This document shows positions 1 to 8,338 of a DNA stretch of 64,000 bases, one piece after another (the stretch's first letter is position 1; each line of letters begins with the position of its first letter). A program made the translations under genes and the position numbers. The stretch lies in the NCBI RefSeq assembly GCF_043555875.1, contig NZ_JBIGHW010000006.1, positions 248,001 through 312,000 on the forward strand, in the 5' to 3' direction. Under the pieces are notes generated by a model that saw nothing but the letters and a program-made list of their open reading frames with translations, had not been told where the DNA came from and searched no databases. The DNA is from Pelomonas margarita. Lineage in GTDB: Bacteria; Pseudomonadota; Gammaproteobacteria; Burkholderiales; Burkholderiaceae_C.

Positions 1-1203
1 GACCGCTGCAACAGCGTGGGCGTGGACTACATCAGCGCCAGCCGCGCCACGGCCAGCGTGCCGGCTGGCGCCAGCAGCGTGACCGTGGCCCTCACCACCT
101 GCGCCAACACGGCCTTCGAGCCCAACGAGCGCCTGGACATCACGACCGAGCTGGAAGGCCGCACGACGACCAACCGCGTGCTCATCATCAACACCACCGC
201 CGGCGGGCTGAACGACAGCGGCGTGGCGCAATGCCTGAACACGGCCAACGCGCTGGTGGCCTGCTCGGCCACCGACATCGCCGGCCAAGACGGCGCCGCC
301 GGCCGCGATGCCAGCACGCTGACCAACGACGCCGCCGACGGCCGCGCCGGTTTCTCCTTCGCCGCCACCAACGGCGGCGCCTGCGTGCAGGACCAGGTGA
401 CCGGCCTGCTGTGGGACAGCGCCTCCGCCACCGCCAACACGCTGGCAGCCGCCCAGGTGCTGGCCGACGCCGCCAACGCCGCCAGCCGCTGCGGCCGCAC
501 CGACTGGCGCCTGCCCACACCGGCCGAGCTGGCCAGCCTGGTGGATGCCGGCGTGACCACGGGCGCGCGCATCGACCCCAAGCTCGGCACCACGGCCGCC
601 GTGCCGTCCTGGACCGGCACCGCCTACGCGGGCGACACGCGCGCCAACTGGGTGGTGGACTTCGGCTCCGGCGCACTCGCCTTCGAGGCCGCCACGAATC
701 CGCTGGGCAAGACCTTCGCGACCCGCCTCGTCGCCGGCACCGCAGCCGCCGACGCCGACTGCGACAACGCCACCACGCCGCGCTACACCGACCACGGCAA
801 CGGCACGGTCAGCGACCTGCGCACCGGCCTGATGTGGATGCAGTGCGTGGACGGCCTCTCCGGCGCCAGCTGCGGCAGCGGCACGGCCACGACGCACGCC
901 AGCTTCTCGGCCGCGCTGGCGCGGGCCACGGCCGTCAACGGCGACGCGGCGGCCGCCGGCAAGGGCTACAACGACTGGCGCGTGCCCAACCGCAACGAGC
1001 TGGCCTCGCTGGTGAACTGGCGCTGCAGCAGCCCGGCCGTCCAGCGCACGCGCTTCCCCGGCACGCCCAACAGCAGCGCCTGGACGTCCTCGCCTGCGAC
1101 GGTGGCCGGCTTCGTCTGGTATGTGGACTTCACCGACGGCAACGTGGGCCTGTCCGGCAGCGCCGGCAACCGCGTGCTGCGGCTGGTGCGCGCGGGGCAG
1201 TAA
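1..1203 (+). CDS. DUF1566 (Lcl C-terminal) repeat protein, 5' partial
   Basis: The reading frame is open from the first base, so the true start lies outside the window; the GTG at 16 is only the first in-window start codon. The first ~65 residues look like the end of a Calx-beta or similar beta-sandwich domain, ending in VLIINTTAGGLNDSG. Two copies of the DUF1566/Lcl motif follow: one with VTGLLWD and DWRLPTPAELASLVD, the second with RTGLMWMQC and DWRVPNRNELASLV, finishing with a VWYVDFTDGNVG...RLVRAGQ segment. Proteins with this domain are usually secreted or surface-exposed in Gram-negative bacteria and their function is mostly unknown. The domain identity is clear. The role is unknown, and the N-terminus, including any signal peptide, cannot be seen. 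Confidence 0.8.
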   Translation, partial: DRCNSVGVDYISASRATASVPAGASSVTVALTTCANTAFEPNERLDITTELEGRTTTNRVLIINTTAGGLNDSGVAQCLNTANALVACSATDIAGQDGAAGRDASTLTNDAADGRAGFSFAATNGGACVQDQVTGLLWDSASATANTLAAAQVLADAANAASRCGRTDWRLPTPAELASLVDAGVTTGARIDPKLGTTAAVPSWTGTAYAGDTRANWVVDFGSGALAFEAATNPLGKTFATRLVAGTAAADADCDNATTPRYTDHGNGTVSDLRTGLMWMQCVDGLSGASCGSGTATTHASFSAALARATAVNGDAAAAGKGYNDWRVPNRNELASLVNWRCSSPAVQRTRFPGTPNSSAWTSSPATVAGFVWYVDFTDGNVGLSGSAGNRVLRLVRAGQ

Positions 1204-1218
1204 ACCGCCGCGGCGGGG

Positions 1219-2232
1219 TCAGCGCCGCGTGCGCTGCTTCAGCTGGGCCAGGCCTTCCTTGGCCAGATCCAGCGACTTTCTGGCCAGGCCCTCGACCTGC
1301 TGACCGGCCTCAGGCAGCTTGTCCTGGGCCCAGGCCGCGGCCTTCTGAACCGACTGCTGCACCGCTTGCTGCGCCTGCGCCGCTGCGGCCTGCAGCTCCT
1401 CGGGCGTGGGCAGACGCTCGCGGGTCCATTCGGTGGCCTCGCGGGCCGTCTGGCCCAGCTGGCCGGCGGCCTTGCCGGCGCCCGTGCGGGCCGCGTCCAG
1501 GGCCCGGGTCAGCGTGGTGTCCGGCGCCTCGTTCAGCGCGGCCATCGCGGCGGACAGCGCAGCCTCTTCCGCCGTCGTCAGCGGCCCGCCGGCCTGCAGC
1601 AGCCGGCGCAGGAAGTCGCCCAAGTCGGCGGCAATGGCGGCGTGGTTGCAGTCGGGGTTGGCATGCAGGAAGGCGGACAGCTCGGCCGCCATCTCGTCCA
1701 CCGAGCCCTGCAGCACGCCGGGCTCGATGCGCTCGATGGCGCGCGCCACGAAGCCGGCATCCAGGCCCCAGTCGTCCACCAGGTGCGCGGCCAGCGCGGC
1801 GCGCTCGGCCGGCTCGATGGCGCCGTCCACCGCCGCCAGCCGCAGCGCCAGCGGCGCGATGAGGTCGAACAGCGCCAGGCCCAGCGTGTCCAGCGGCGTG
1901 TTCAGGAACTTGGGGATCTCGATGACACGCTCGCCCTTGGTGTTGCCCATCCAGCGGTACAGGCCGTAGCAGGCGCCGCCCGACGCCAGCGCGGCGATGG
2001 CGATCCAGCCCACTGGCGTGGCGGCTGCGCCCAGCCCCATCGCGGCCGCCTTGGCCAAGGCGGCGCCGCCGCCAGCGGCGCCCAGCACATCCCAGATCTC
2101 GCGGGTGCGGTTGATCATGCGCAGCGACTTGTAGGCGTTCTCGCCGATGGCGAGCTTGGCCTTGAAGCGCAGGGGCTCGGCGACGACTTGGGTCACGCCG
2201 TCGAACACGACGACCGGGTTGTCCTGCTTCAC
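1219..2232 (-). CDS. TerB-domain membrane-associated protein
   Basis: A 337-residue protein. A GTG start at 2232 is preferred because GGAGGT lies five bases upstream; the frame stays open further upstream but reads as overlap with the dehydratase gene. Residues about 50-95 are Ala/Gly-rich and hydrophobic (PVGWIAIAALASGG) and may insert in the membrane. Residues about 105-215 resemble a TerB helical domain, with an acidic-centred LAAVDGAIEPAERAAL segment like the metal-binding part of TerB. The tail (about 240-337) is rich in Ala, Gln and Lys and probably helical. TerB domains are linked to metal or stress sensing, but no other ter genes are here, so tellurite resistance is not implied. It lies 41 bp downstream of garD on the same strand and may be co-transcribed with it. 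Confidence 0.7.
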   Translation of the reverse strand: MKQDNPVVVFDGVTQVVAEPLRFKAKLAIGENAYKSLRMINRTREIWDVLGAAGGGAALAKAAAMGLGAAATPVGWIAIAALASGGACYGLYRWMGNTKGERVIEIPKFLNTPLDTLGLALFDLIAPLALRLAAVDGAIEPAERAALAAHLVDDWGLDAGFVARAIERIEPGVLQGSVDEMAAELSAFLHANPDCNHAAIAADLGDFLRRLLQAGGPLTTAEEAALSAAMAALNEAPDTTLTRALDAARTGAGKAAGQLGQTAREATEWTRERLPTPEELQAAAAQAQQAVQQSVQKAAAWAQDKLPEAGQQVEGLARKSLDLAKEGLAQLKQRTRR

Positions 2233-2273
2233 TCGCGACCTCCGTGTGATGGAGGCGCCAGCATAGATCGTGA

Positions 2274-3857
2274 TCAGGTCACCGGCGCCGGATTGAACAG
2301 CACCAGCGCGTTGTGCAGCTTCCAGTGCTCGGCCCACGTCTTCTTGCGGCCTGAGGCCACGTCGAGCAGGAACTGGAACATGGCCCAGCCGGTCTCCTCG
2401 ATCGTCGCCTCGCCATCGGCGATGCGGCCGGCGTTGATGTCCATCAGATCGTGCCAGCGGCGCGCCAGGTCGGTGCGCGTGGCGACCTTGACGACCGGGC
2501 ATTCGGCCAGGCCATAGGGCGTGCCGCGGCCGGTCGTGAAGATGTGCAGGTTCATGCCGGCGGCCAGCTGCAGCGTGCCGCAGATGAAGTCGCTCGCCGG
2601 CGTGGCGGCGTAGACCAGGCCGCGCTGGTCGCGCCGCAGCTTTTCGCCGGGCGACAGCACATGGCTGATGGCCGAGCTGCCACTCTTGATGATGGAGCCC
2701 ATAGCCTTTTCGGCGATGTTGCTCAGGCCGCCGGCCTTGTTGCCGGGCGTGGTGTTGGCGGCGCGGTCGACACGGCCGCGATCAAGGTAGCGGTCGTACC
2801 AGCCGAGCTCGCGGATGATGGCTTGGGCCACTTCGTCGTTGGCGGCGCGGCTGGTGAGCTGCTCCACGGCGTCACGCACCTCGGTGTTCTCACTGAACAT
2901 GACGGTGGCGCCGGCGCGCACCAGCAGGTCGGCGCAAAAGCCCACGGCCGGATTGGCCGTCACGCCGGAGAAGGCGTCGCTGCCGCCGCACTGCACGCCG
3001 ACGATGAGCTCAGCGGCGGGCACGGTCTCGCGGCGGCGCGCGTTCAGGCGAGCGAGATGCGGCTTCGCGGTCTGCAGGATGTCGTCCAGCATGGACATGA
3101 AGCCGACGTGCGCGTCGTCCTGCAGGCAGACCGTTTCGGGGCCGGCGTCCGCGCCACGCTCGTCGACGATGGGGAAGCTGCCGGGCGGCAGCAGACGGTT
3201 GGGCTGCAGCTTCTCGCAGCCCAAGCTGACCACCATCACCTCGCCGCCGAAGTTGGGGTTCAGCGAGATGTGCTTGAGCGTGCGGATGGGGATGATGGCG
3301 TCCGGCGCATCGATGGCGACGCCGCAGCCGTAGCTGTGCTCCAGGCCGATGACGTCGTCCACGTTCGGGTACAGCGGTAGCAGCTCCGCCTTGATGCGCG
3401 CCACGGCCTGCGCGACGACGCCGGCCACGCACTGCACGGTGGTGGTGATGGCCAGGATGTTGCGGGTGCCCACCGAGCCGTCGGCATTGCGGTACCCCTC
3501 GAAGGTGTAGCCCTCCAGCGGCGCGTGCACCGGCGGCTTCACAGTGGCGATGGGCAGGCCTTCCAGCGCGCGGGCCGAGGGCATCTGCAGCAGACGCTCA
3601 TGCACCCAGCTGCCGGCGGGGATAGCCTGCAGTGCATAGCCGATGGGCACGGCATAGCGCAGCACGACACCGCCCTCGGGAATGTCCACCAGCGCCACCT
3701 TATGGCCCTGCGGCACCTTGTCCCGCAGCACGAGGCCAGCGCCGGGCACCCCGGCCGGCAGCACGGTGCCTGCCGGCAGGCCACCGTCGTTGGCGACGAT
3801 GGCGACGTTGTCCTCGTCGCGCATGCGCAGGGTCAGCGGGGGGTTTACGGCATTCAT
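2274..3857 (-). CDS. garD: Galactarate dehydratase (UxaA/GarD family)
   Basis: A 527-residue protein of the altronate/galactarate dehydratase family, which removes water from D-galactarate to give 5-dehydro-4-deoxy-D-glucarate in the cytoplasm. An N-terminal SAF-like segment (VALVDIPEGGVV...IGYALQ) is followed by the large catalytic part with GLEHSYGCG, VSLGCEKLQPNRL and VGVQCGGSDAFSGVTANPAVG. These Cys-rich motifs are typical of the iron-dependent UxaA fold. The ATG at 3857 fits the family N-terminus (MNAVNPPLTLR); an upstream in-frame extension reads through the operator region and is not credible. The gene is divergent from the FadR-type regulator and shares the regulatory region at 3895-3923. 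With gudD in the same locus it converges on the product used by KdgD. Confidence 0.9.
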   Translation of the reverse strand: MNAVNPPLTLRMRDEDNVAIVANDGGLPAGTVLPAGVPGAGLVLRDKVPQGHKVALVDIPEGGVVLRYAVPIGYALQAIPAGSWVHERLLQMPSARALEGLPIATVKPPVHAPLEGYTFEGYRNADGSVGTRNILAITTTVQCVAGVVAQAVARIKAELLPLYPNVDDVIGLEHSYGCGVAIDAPDAIIPIRTLKHISLNPNFGGEVMVVSLGCEKLQPNRLLPPGSFPIVDERGADAGPETVCLQDDAHVGFMSMLDDILQTAKPHLARLNARRRETVPAAELIVGVQCGGSDAFSGVTANPAVGFCADLLVRAGATVMFSENTEVRDAVEQLTSRAANDEVAQAIIRELGWYDRYLDRGRVDRAANTTPGNKAGGLSNIAEKAMGSIIKSGSSAISHVLSPGEKLRRDQRGLVYAATPASDFICGTLQLAAGMNLHIFTTGRGTPYGLAECPVVKVATRTDLARRWHDLMDINAGRIADGEATIEETGWAMFQFLLDVASGRKKTWAEHWKLHNALVLFNPAPVT

Positions 3858-3894
3858 GGCGGGCGTCGCAGTGGCTACAGTGGGGACAGCTTCT

Positions 3895-3923
3895 GTTGTA
3901 CGTCGTCTAGTTGTCGTACAACT
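3895..3923. promoter_or_regulatory. Inverted-repeat operator candidate, garD/regulator intergenic
   Basis: GTTGTACG at 3895-3902 is matched by CGTACAAC at 3915-3922, an 8-bp perfect inverted repeat with a 12-bp spacer. Nested inside, 3909-3923 reads AGTTGT-cgt-ACAACT, which fits the TNGTNNNACNA form described for FadR-subfamily GntR regulators. It lies in the divergent promoter region beside the FadR-type gene. The same half-site, GTTGTACG, recurs upstream of kdgD at 4877. Binding is inferred. Confidence 0.6.
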
Positions 3924-3974
3924 CACCTCACTGTAGACGCCTTGCCTGATTCAAATCCCCGGGAAAACCCGCGA

Positions 3975-4715
3975 ATGCACGCTTCCACCGCCCGCCGCCG
4001 CCCGCGCACGCTGGCCCTTGAACTCGTCGAACGTTTCAGCGACCGCATCCGCGGCGGGCAGTTGCAGGCCGGCGAGAAGCTGCCCACCGAGGCGGCCATC
4101 ATGGCGGACTTCGAGGTCAGCCGCACGGTGGTGCGAGAGGCCCTGTCCAAGCTGCAGGCCGCCGGCCTGGTGGAGACCCGCCATGGCATCGGCACCTTCG
4201 TGCTCGGGCCCGGCGATGGGCCGTCCTTCAAGATCACGCCGGAGCAGTTCGGCACGCTGCAGGACGTCATCGCGGTGCTGGAGCTGCGCATCGGCCTGGA
4301 GACCGAGGCCGCCGGCCTGGCCGCGCAGCGCCGCACGCCGGCGAACCTGGCCTCGCTGCGCCGGGCGCTGGATGCGGTGATCGTGGCCGTCGAGGCCGGG
4401 CAAGACTCGGTGGCGGCGGACTTCCAGTTCCACCTGGAGATCGCCCGCGCCACGCAGAACAGCCACTTCGCCGACCTGATGACCACGCTGGGCGCGCAGA
4501 TCATTCCGCGTGCGCGGCTGGAGCCGGCGGTAGAGATGAGTGCCGAGCGCCAGGCCTACATGCGCCGCGTCAACACCGAGCACGAGAACATCCTGGACGC
4601 CATCGCCAGCCAGGATGCCGAGTCGGCCCGCGCCGCGATGCGCACCCACCTCAGCAACAGCCGCGAGCGCCGCCGACGCGCAACTGAGACCCCTCGTCCG
4701 GTCTCGCCCCGCTGA
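3975..4715 (+). CDS. FadR-family (GntR) transcriptional regulator of hexarate genes
   Basis: A 246-residue regulator. Residues about 10-75 form the winged helix-turn-helix (GEKLPTEAAIMADFEVSRTV, VVREALSKLQAAGLVETRHG). Residues about 90-225 form an FCD ligand-binding domain with the FHLEIARATQN histidine motif and a later EHENILDAIASQD, typical of metal-supported sugar-acid sensors. The ATG at 3975 gives a normal-length protein; the open frame upstream is spurious. It is divergent from garD and is followed after ~210 bp by the kdgD operon, so it most likely represses both units until galactarate, glucarate or a product binds. The ligand is inferred from context. Its stop codon overlaps a dispersed repeat (4709-4825). 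Confidence 0.87.
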   Translation: MHASTARRRPRTLALELVERFSDRIRGGQLQAGEKLPTEAAIMADFEVSRTVVREALSKLQAAGLVETRHGIGTFVLGPGDGPSFKITPEQFGTLQDVIAVLELRIGLETEAAGLAAQRRTPANLASLRRALDAVIVAVEAGQDSVAADFQFHLEIARATQNSHFADLMTTLGAQIIPRARLEPAVEMSAERQAYMRRVNTEHENILDAIASQDAESARAAMRTHLSNSRERRRRATETPRPVSPR

Positions 4716-4825
4716 ACGCTGGCGAGCCCAGCCGGTCCCCCGAGGGGACAGCGATGCTTGCGGCATTGAGCCGCAAGCACATCGCCCAACGCGGGCCGGC
4801 TTGGGGCGGCCCGGCGCTCGGCCCG
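4709..4825 (+). repeat. Dispersed gene-end repeat, family B copy 1
   Basis: About 117 bp that aligns over its length with the reverse complement of 20907-21022. Shared blocks include CCGCTGA at the left, GGTCCCCCG-GGGGAC, GCGATGC-TGCGGCAT, AGCACATCGCC, and TTGGGGCGGCCCGGCGCTCG at the right. The left end contains the stop codon of the regulator gene. There is no coding capacity. It probably belongs to a repetitive extragenic family of this genome. Confidence 0.65.
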
Positions 4826-4867
4826 CAAAGAAAAGCGAATTGCGGGTTTTTCCCAATCATTGTGGAT

Positions 4868-4898
4868 TTGATCCAAGTTGTACGATGACCTACAACTT
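4868..4898 (+). promoter_or_regulatory. kdgD operon promoter with overlapping operator
   Basis: AAGTTGTA (4875-4882) and TACAACTT (4891-4898) form a perfect 8-bp inverted repeat with an 8-bp spacer, ending 30 bp before the kdgD start codon. A possible promoter overlaps it: TTGATC (4868-4873), 17 bp, then TACAAC (4891-4896). A repressor on this palindrome would cover the -35/-10 spacer. The GTTGTACG half-site is shared with the garD-side palindrome. The palindrome is plain; the promoter boxes are an inference. Confidence 0.55.
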
Positions 4899-4928
4899 AT
4901 TCGTCATCACCCCCACGGAGACCCGCCC

Positions 4929-5840
4929 ATGTCACCCCAAGAACTCAAAGCCGTCCTGGAAGCCGGCCTGCTGTCCTTCCCGCTGACCGACTTCGACGCG
5001 CAACTGAACTTCGACCCCAAGGGCTACGCAGCCCGGCTGGAGTGGCTGCAGCCCTACGGCGCGTCGGCGCTGTTCGCGGCCGGCGGCACGGGTGAGTTCT
5101 TCTCGCTGGAGCCGGGCGAGTACACCGACATCATCAAGGTGGCCCTGGACACCTGCCGCGGCCGCACGCCCATCCTGGCCGGCGCCGGCGGTGGCACGCG
5201 CGTCGCCATCCAGTACGCGCAGGAGGCCGAGCGCCTGGGCGCGCAGGGCATCCTGCTGCTGCCGCACTACCTGACCGAAGCCAGCCAGGAAGGCCTGATC
5301 GCCCACGTCGAGGCTGTCTGCAAGAGCGTGAAGTTCGGCGTCGTCGTCTACAACCGCGGCGCCTGCAAGCTGACGCCGCAATCGCTGCAGATCCTGGCCG
5401 ACCGCTGCCCCAACCTGATCGGCTTCAAGGACGGCCTGGGCGACATCGAGAAGTTCGTCGCCATCCGCCAGACGCTGGGCAACCGCTTCGCGTACCTCGG
5501 CGGCCTGCCGACGGCCGAGGTCTTCGCCGGTGCCTACAAGGCCATGGGCTGCCCGGTGTATTCGTCCGCCGTCTTCAACTTCATCCCCAAGACCGCGATG
5601 GAGTTCTACAACGCGCACGCTGCGAACGACACGGCCACCTGCGACCGCCTGATCCGCGACTTCTTCATCCCCTACCTGGCCATCCGCAACAAGGGCGAGG
5701 GCTATGCCGTGTCCATCGTGAAGGCCGGCGCCACGCTGATCGGCCACAGCGCCGGCCCGGTGCGCCCGCCGCTGTCGGACCTGCTGCCGGCCGAGGTAGA
5801 GGCGCTGTCCGCCCTGATCGCCAAGCTGGGCCCGCAGTAA
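4929..5840 (+). CDS. kdgD: 5-dehydro-4-deoxyglucarate dehydratase
   Basis: A 303-residue member of the DapA/NAL class-I aldolase-fold family, the usual length for KdgD. It converts 5-dehydro-4-deoxy-D-glucarate to 2,5-dioxopentanoate with loss of water and CO2. GGTGEFFSL near residue 52, Tyr141 in VVVYNRG and the Schiff-base Lys167 in IGFKDGLGD are in their expected places. The ATG at 4929 is preceded by a GGAG at 4917-4920 and gives the family N-terminus MSPQELK. It is first in the plus-strand operon kdgD-Bug-gudD-aldehyde dehydrogenase and joins the galactarate and glucarate branches. Confidence 0.93.
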   Translation: MSPQELKAVLEAGLLSFPLTDFDAQLNFDPKGYAARLEWLQPYGASALFAAGGTGEFFSLEPGEYTDIIKVALDTCRGRTPILAGAGGGTRVAIQYAQEAERLGAQGILLLPHYLTEASQEGLIAHVEAVCKSVKFGVVVYNRGACKLTPQSLQILADRCPNLIGFKDGLGDIEKFVAIRQTLGNRFAYLGGLPTAEVFAGAYKAMGCPVYSSAVFNFIPKTAMEFYNAHAANDTATCDRLIRDFFIPYLAIRNKGEGYAVSIVKAGATLIGHSAGPVRPPLSDLLPAEVEALSALIAKLGPQ

Positions 5841-5888
5841 CGCGCCCGCCTCCCCACCACGACAAAACACATCCCCAGGAGACAACCC

Positions 5889-6851
5889 ATGAAGCGACTG
5901 CTGACCTCCGTGCTGCTGAGCCTTGCCGCCACCGGCGCCGCACTGGCCCAGGCCTGGCCGGCCAAACCCGTGACGCTGCTGGTGCCCTTCCCGCCCGGCG
6001 GCTCCACCGACGCCATCGCCCGCGTGCTGGGCAACAAGCTGCAGGAGCGCCTGGGCGGCAACTTCGTCATCGACAACCGCGGTGGCGCGGGCGGCACCAT
6101 CGGCACCACGGCCGTCAAGCGCGCAGCGCCCGATGGCTACACGGTGCTCGTCACGTCGCTGGGCCCGCTGGTCATCGGCCCGCACCTGCTGAAGAACCTG
6201 CCCTACGACCCGACCAAGGACCTGGACTACGTGACCGTCGCCGTGCAGGCGCCGAATGTGCTGGTGGTGCCCGCCGCGTCGCCGCACAAGACCATGGCCG
6301 AGGTGCTCGCCTTCCTGAAGGCCAACCCCGAGAAGATGAGCTTCGGGTCGTCGGGCAACGGCTCCAGCGACCACATCACCGCCGAGCTGTTCTGGCAGCA
6401 GACCGGCACCTCCGGCCTGCACATTCCCTACAAGGGCGGCGGCCCCGTGATGACCGACCTGCTGGGCAACCAGGTGGACGCCAGCTTCATGAACATCAAC
6501 ACCGCGCTGCCGCAGATCAAGGCCGGCAAGCTGCGCGCGCTGGGCATCACGAGCGCCAAGCGTTCGCCGGTGCAGCCCGACGTGCCGACCATGGACGAGC
6601 TGGGCATCAAGGGCCTGCAGGTCTACTCGTGGCAGGCGGTGGCCGCGCCCAAGGGTCTGCCGGCCGACATCAAGGGCAAGCTGCACGCGGCCATCGTCGC
6701 CACGCTGAACGCGGCGGACGTGAAACCCAAGCTGCTGGAGCAGGGCTTCGAGATCGTGGCCAATACGCCCGAGCAGTTCACCGCCTTCCAGGCCGCCGAG
6801 TTCGAGCGCTGGAAGAAGGTCATCACCGATCGCAAGATCACTGCGGATTGA
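5889..6851 (+). CDS. Bug-family tripartite tricarboxylate transporter substrate-binding protein
   Basis: A 320-residue periplasmic binding protein. The first ~20 residues are a Sec signal peptide (MKRLLTSVLLSLAATGAALA) with likely cleavage before QAWPAKP. The mature start has the Bug signature VTLLVPFPPGGSTDAIAR, followed by a VIDNRGGAGG motif and IPYKGGGPVMTDLLGNQVD. AGGAG lies just upstream of the ATG. Bug proteins capture carboxylates for TctAB-type permeases. No tctA/tctB gene is in the window, so it would have to dock with a permease encoded elsewhere. Its place between kdgD and gudD suggests galactarate or glucarate as ligand, which is an inference. Confidence 0.9.
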   Translation: MKRLLTSVLLSLAATGAALAQAWPAKPVTLLVPFPPGGSTDAIARVLGNKLQERLGGNFVIDNRGGAGGTIGTTAVKRAAPDGYTVLVTSLGPLVIGPHLLKNLPYDPTKDLDYVTVAVQAPNVLVVPAASPHKTMAEVLAFLKANPEKMSFGSSGNGSSDHITAELFWQQTGTSGLHIPYKGGGPVMTDLLGNQVDASFMNINTALPQIKAGKLRALGITSAKRSPVQPDVPTMDELGIKGLQVYSWQAVAAPKGLPADIKGKLHAAIVATLNAADVKPKLLEQGFEIVANTPEQFTAFQAAEFERWKKVITDRKITAD

Positions 6852-6895
6852 ACAGACCCACCGCCGTACCGGCTTCGCTGTCCCCATCAAGCGCC

Positions 6896-6989
6896 GTAGG
6901 GCGGGTCATGACCCGCCGTTTCGGCTCACCGATACCGTCGAACGGCGACCGCGAAACGCCCACAAACGGCGGGTCGCGACCCGCCCTAC
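6896..6989. repeat. REP-like element with 26-bp inverted ends
   Basis: The 26 bp at 6896-6921, beginning GTAGGGCGGGTC, are repeated inverted at 6964-6989 with only the central two bases differing; each arm is itself a palindrome around GGCGGGTC-GACCCGCC. A 42-bp spacer separates them. It resembles the GTAGGGCGGGT-type palindromic repeats found in many proteobacteria. It sits inside the operon between the Bug gene and gudD, so it may fold in the mRNA and reduce read-through or protect upstream RNA. Confidence 0.75.
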
Positions 6990-6998
6990 AAAACTGAC

Positions 6999-8327
6999 AT
7001 GACCTCAACCCCTGTCATCCAAGCGCTGCGCGTCATCCCCGTTGCCGGGCGCGACGGCATGCTGCTGAACCTCAGCGGCGCGCACGCGCCCTTCTTCACG
7101 CGCAACCTGCTCATCCTCACCGACAGCGCCGGCAACACCGGCGTCGGCGAGGTGCCGGGCGGCGAGAAGATCCGCCAGACGCTGGAGGACGCCCGGCCGC
7201 TGGTCGTGGGCCAGCCGGTGGGTTCGCACCTCAACGTGCTGCAGCGCGTGAGCCAGGCCTTTGCCGACCGCGACCGCGGTGGCCGCGGCCTGCAGACCTT
7301 TGACCTGCGCACCACCATCCACGCCGCCGCGGCCATCGAGTCGGCCTTCCTGGACCTGCTGGGCCAGCACCTGGGCCTGCCGGTGGCGGCACTGCTCGGC
7401 GAGGGCCAGCAGCGCGAGTCGGTGGAGATGCTGGGCTACCTGTTCTTCATCGGCGACCGCACCAAGACCGATCTGCCCTACCACTGCGAGCCCGACGCCG
7501 ACAACGCCTGGTGCCGTGTTCGCCACGAAACGGCGATGACGCCCGAGGCCATCGTGCGCCTGGCCGAGGCGGCGCGCGAGCGCTACGGCTTCAACGACTT
7601 CAAGTTGAAGGGCGGCGTGCTGCGCGGCGATGAGGAAGTGGACGCCGTGCGCGCGCTGCACGAGCGCTTCCCCGACGCCCGCGTGACACTGGACCCCAAC
7701 GGCGGCTGGCTGCTGAAGGACGCCATCCGCCTGGGCCAGCAGATGCGCGGCGTCGTCGCCTACGCCGAAGACCCCTGCGGCGCCGAGGAGGGCTTCTCGG
7801 GCCGCGAGGTGATGGCCGAGTTCCGCCGTGCCACCGGCCTGCCCACGGCCACCAACATGGTGGCCACCGACTGGCGCCAGTTCCAGCATGCGCTGTCGCT
7901 GCAGAGCGTGGACATCCCGCTGGCCGACCCGCATTTCTGGACCATGGCTGGCTCCGTACGCGTGGCCCAGACCTGCCGCGACTGGGGCCTGACCTGGGGC
8001 AGCCACTCCAACAACCACTTCGACGTGTCGCTGGCGATGTTCACGCACGTCGGCGCCGCCGCGCCGGGCAAGGTCACGGCCATCGACACGCACTGGATCT
8101 GGCAGGACGGCCAGCGGCTCACCAAGGATCCGCTGCAGATCGTCGGTGGCCATGTGGCGGTGCCCAAGAAGCCGGGCCTGGGCGTGGAACTGGACATGGC
8201 GGAGGTCGAGAAGGCCCACCAGCTGTACAAGCAGCACGGCCTGGGCGCGCGCGATGATGCGATCGCGATGCAATACCTGATCCCCGGCTGGACCTTCAAC
8301 CCCAAGCGCCCCGCGCTCGACCGCTGA
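6999..8327 (+). CDS. gudD: Glucarate dehydratase
   Basis: A 442-residue enolase-superfamily enzyme that dehydrates D-glucarate (often also L-idarate) to 5-dehydro-4-deoxy-D-glucarate. Catalytic and metal residues are complete and sit at a constant offset of three from E. coli GudD as I recall its numbering: Lys202/Lys204 in KLKGG, Asp232 in LDPNGGW, Glu257 in AYAEDPC, Asn286 in ATNMVAT, His336 in WGSHSNNH. The ATG at 6999 follows the palindromic element. It is the third gene of the hexarate operon, and the aldehyde dehydrogenase gene starts 11 bp after its stop. Confidence 0.94.
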   Translation: MTSTPVIQALRVIPVAGRDGMLLNLSGAHAPFFTRNLLILTDSAGNTGVGEVPGGEKIRQTLEDARPLVVGQPVGSHLNVLQRVSQAFADRDRGGRGLQTFDLRTTIHAAAAIESAFLDLLGQHLGLPVAALLGEGQQRESVEMLGYLFFIGDRTKTDLPYHCEPDADNAWCRVRHETAMTPEAIVRLAEAARERYGFNDFKLKGGVLRGDEEVDAVRALHERFPDARVTLDPNGGWLLKDAIRLGQQMRGVVAYAEDPCGAEEGFSGREVMAEFRRATGLPTATNMVATDWRQFQHALSLQSVDIPLADPHFWTMAGSVRVAQTCRDWGLTWGSHSNNHFDVSLAMFTHVGAAAPGKVTAIDTHWIWQDGQRLTKDPLQIVGGHVAVPKKPGLGVELDMAEVEKAHQLYKQHGLGARDDAIAMQYLIPGWTFNPKRPALDR

Positions 8328-8338
8328 AAGCAGTACCC

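Noticed and set aside
1219..2232. Tellurite-resistance operon
   Set aside because: Only a TerB-like domain is present; no terA, terC, terD, terE or terZ lies nearby.
3858..3926. N-terminal extension of GarD
   Set aside because: It would translate the operator region and gives a Thr/Arg-rich stretch unlike the family N-terminus.
4932..6890. 652-codon open frame on the minus strand
   Set aside because: It is antisense to kdgD and the Bug gene, both with clear family motifs. Its Arg/Ala/Gly/His-rich product is the usual shadow of GC-rich coding DNA.
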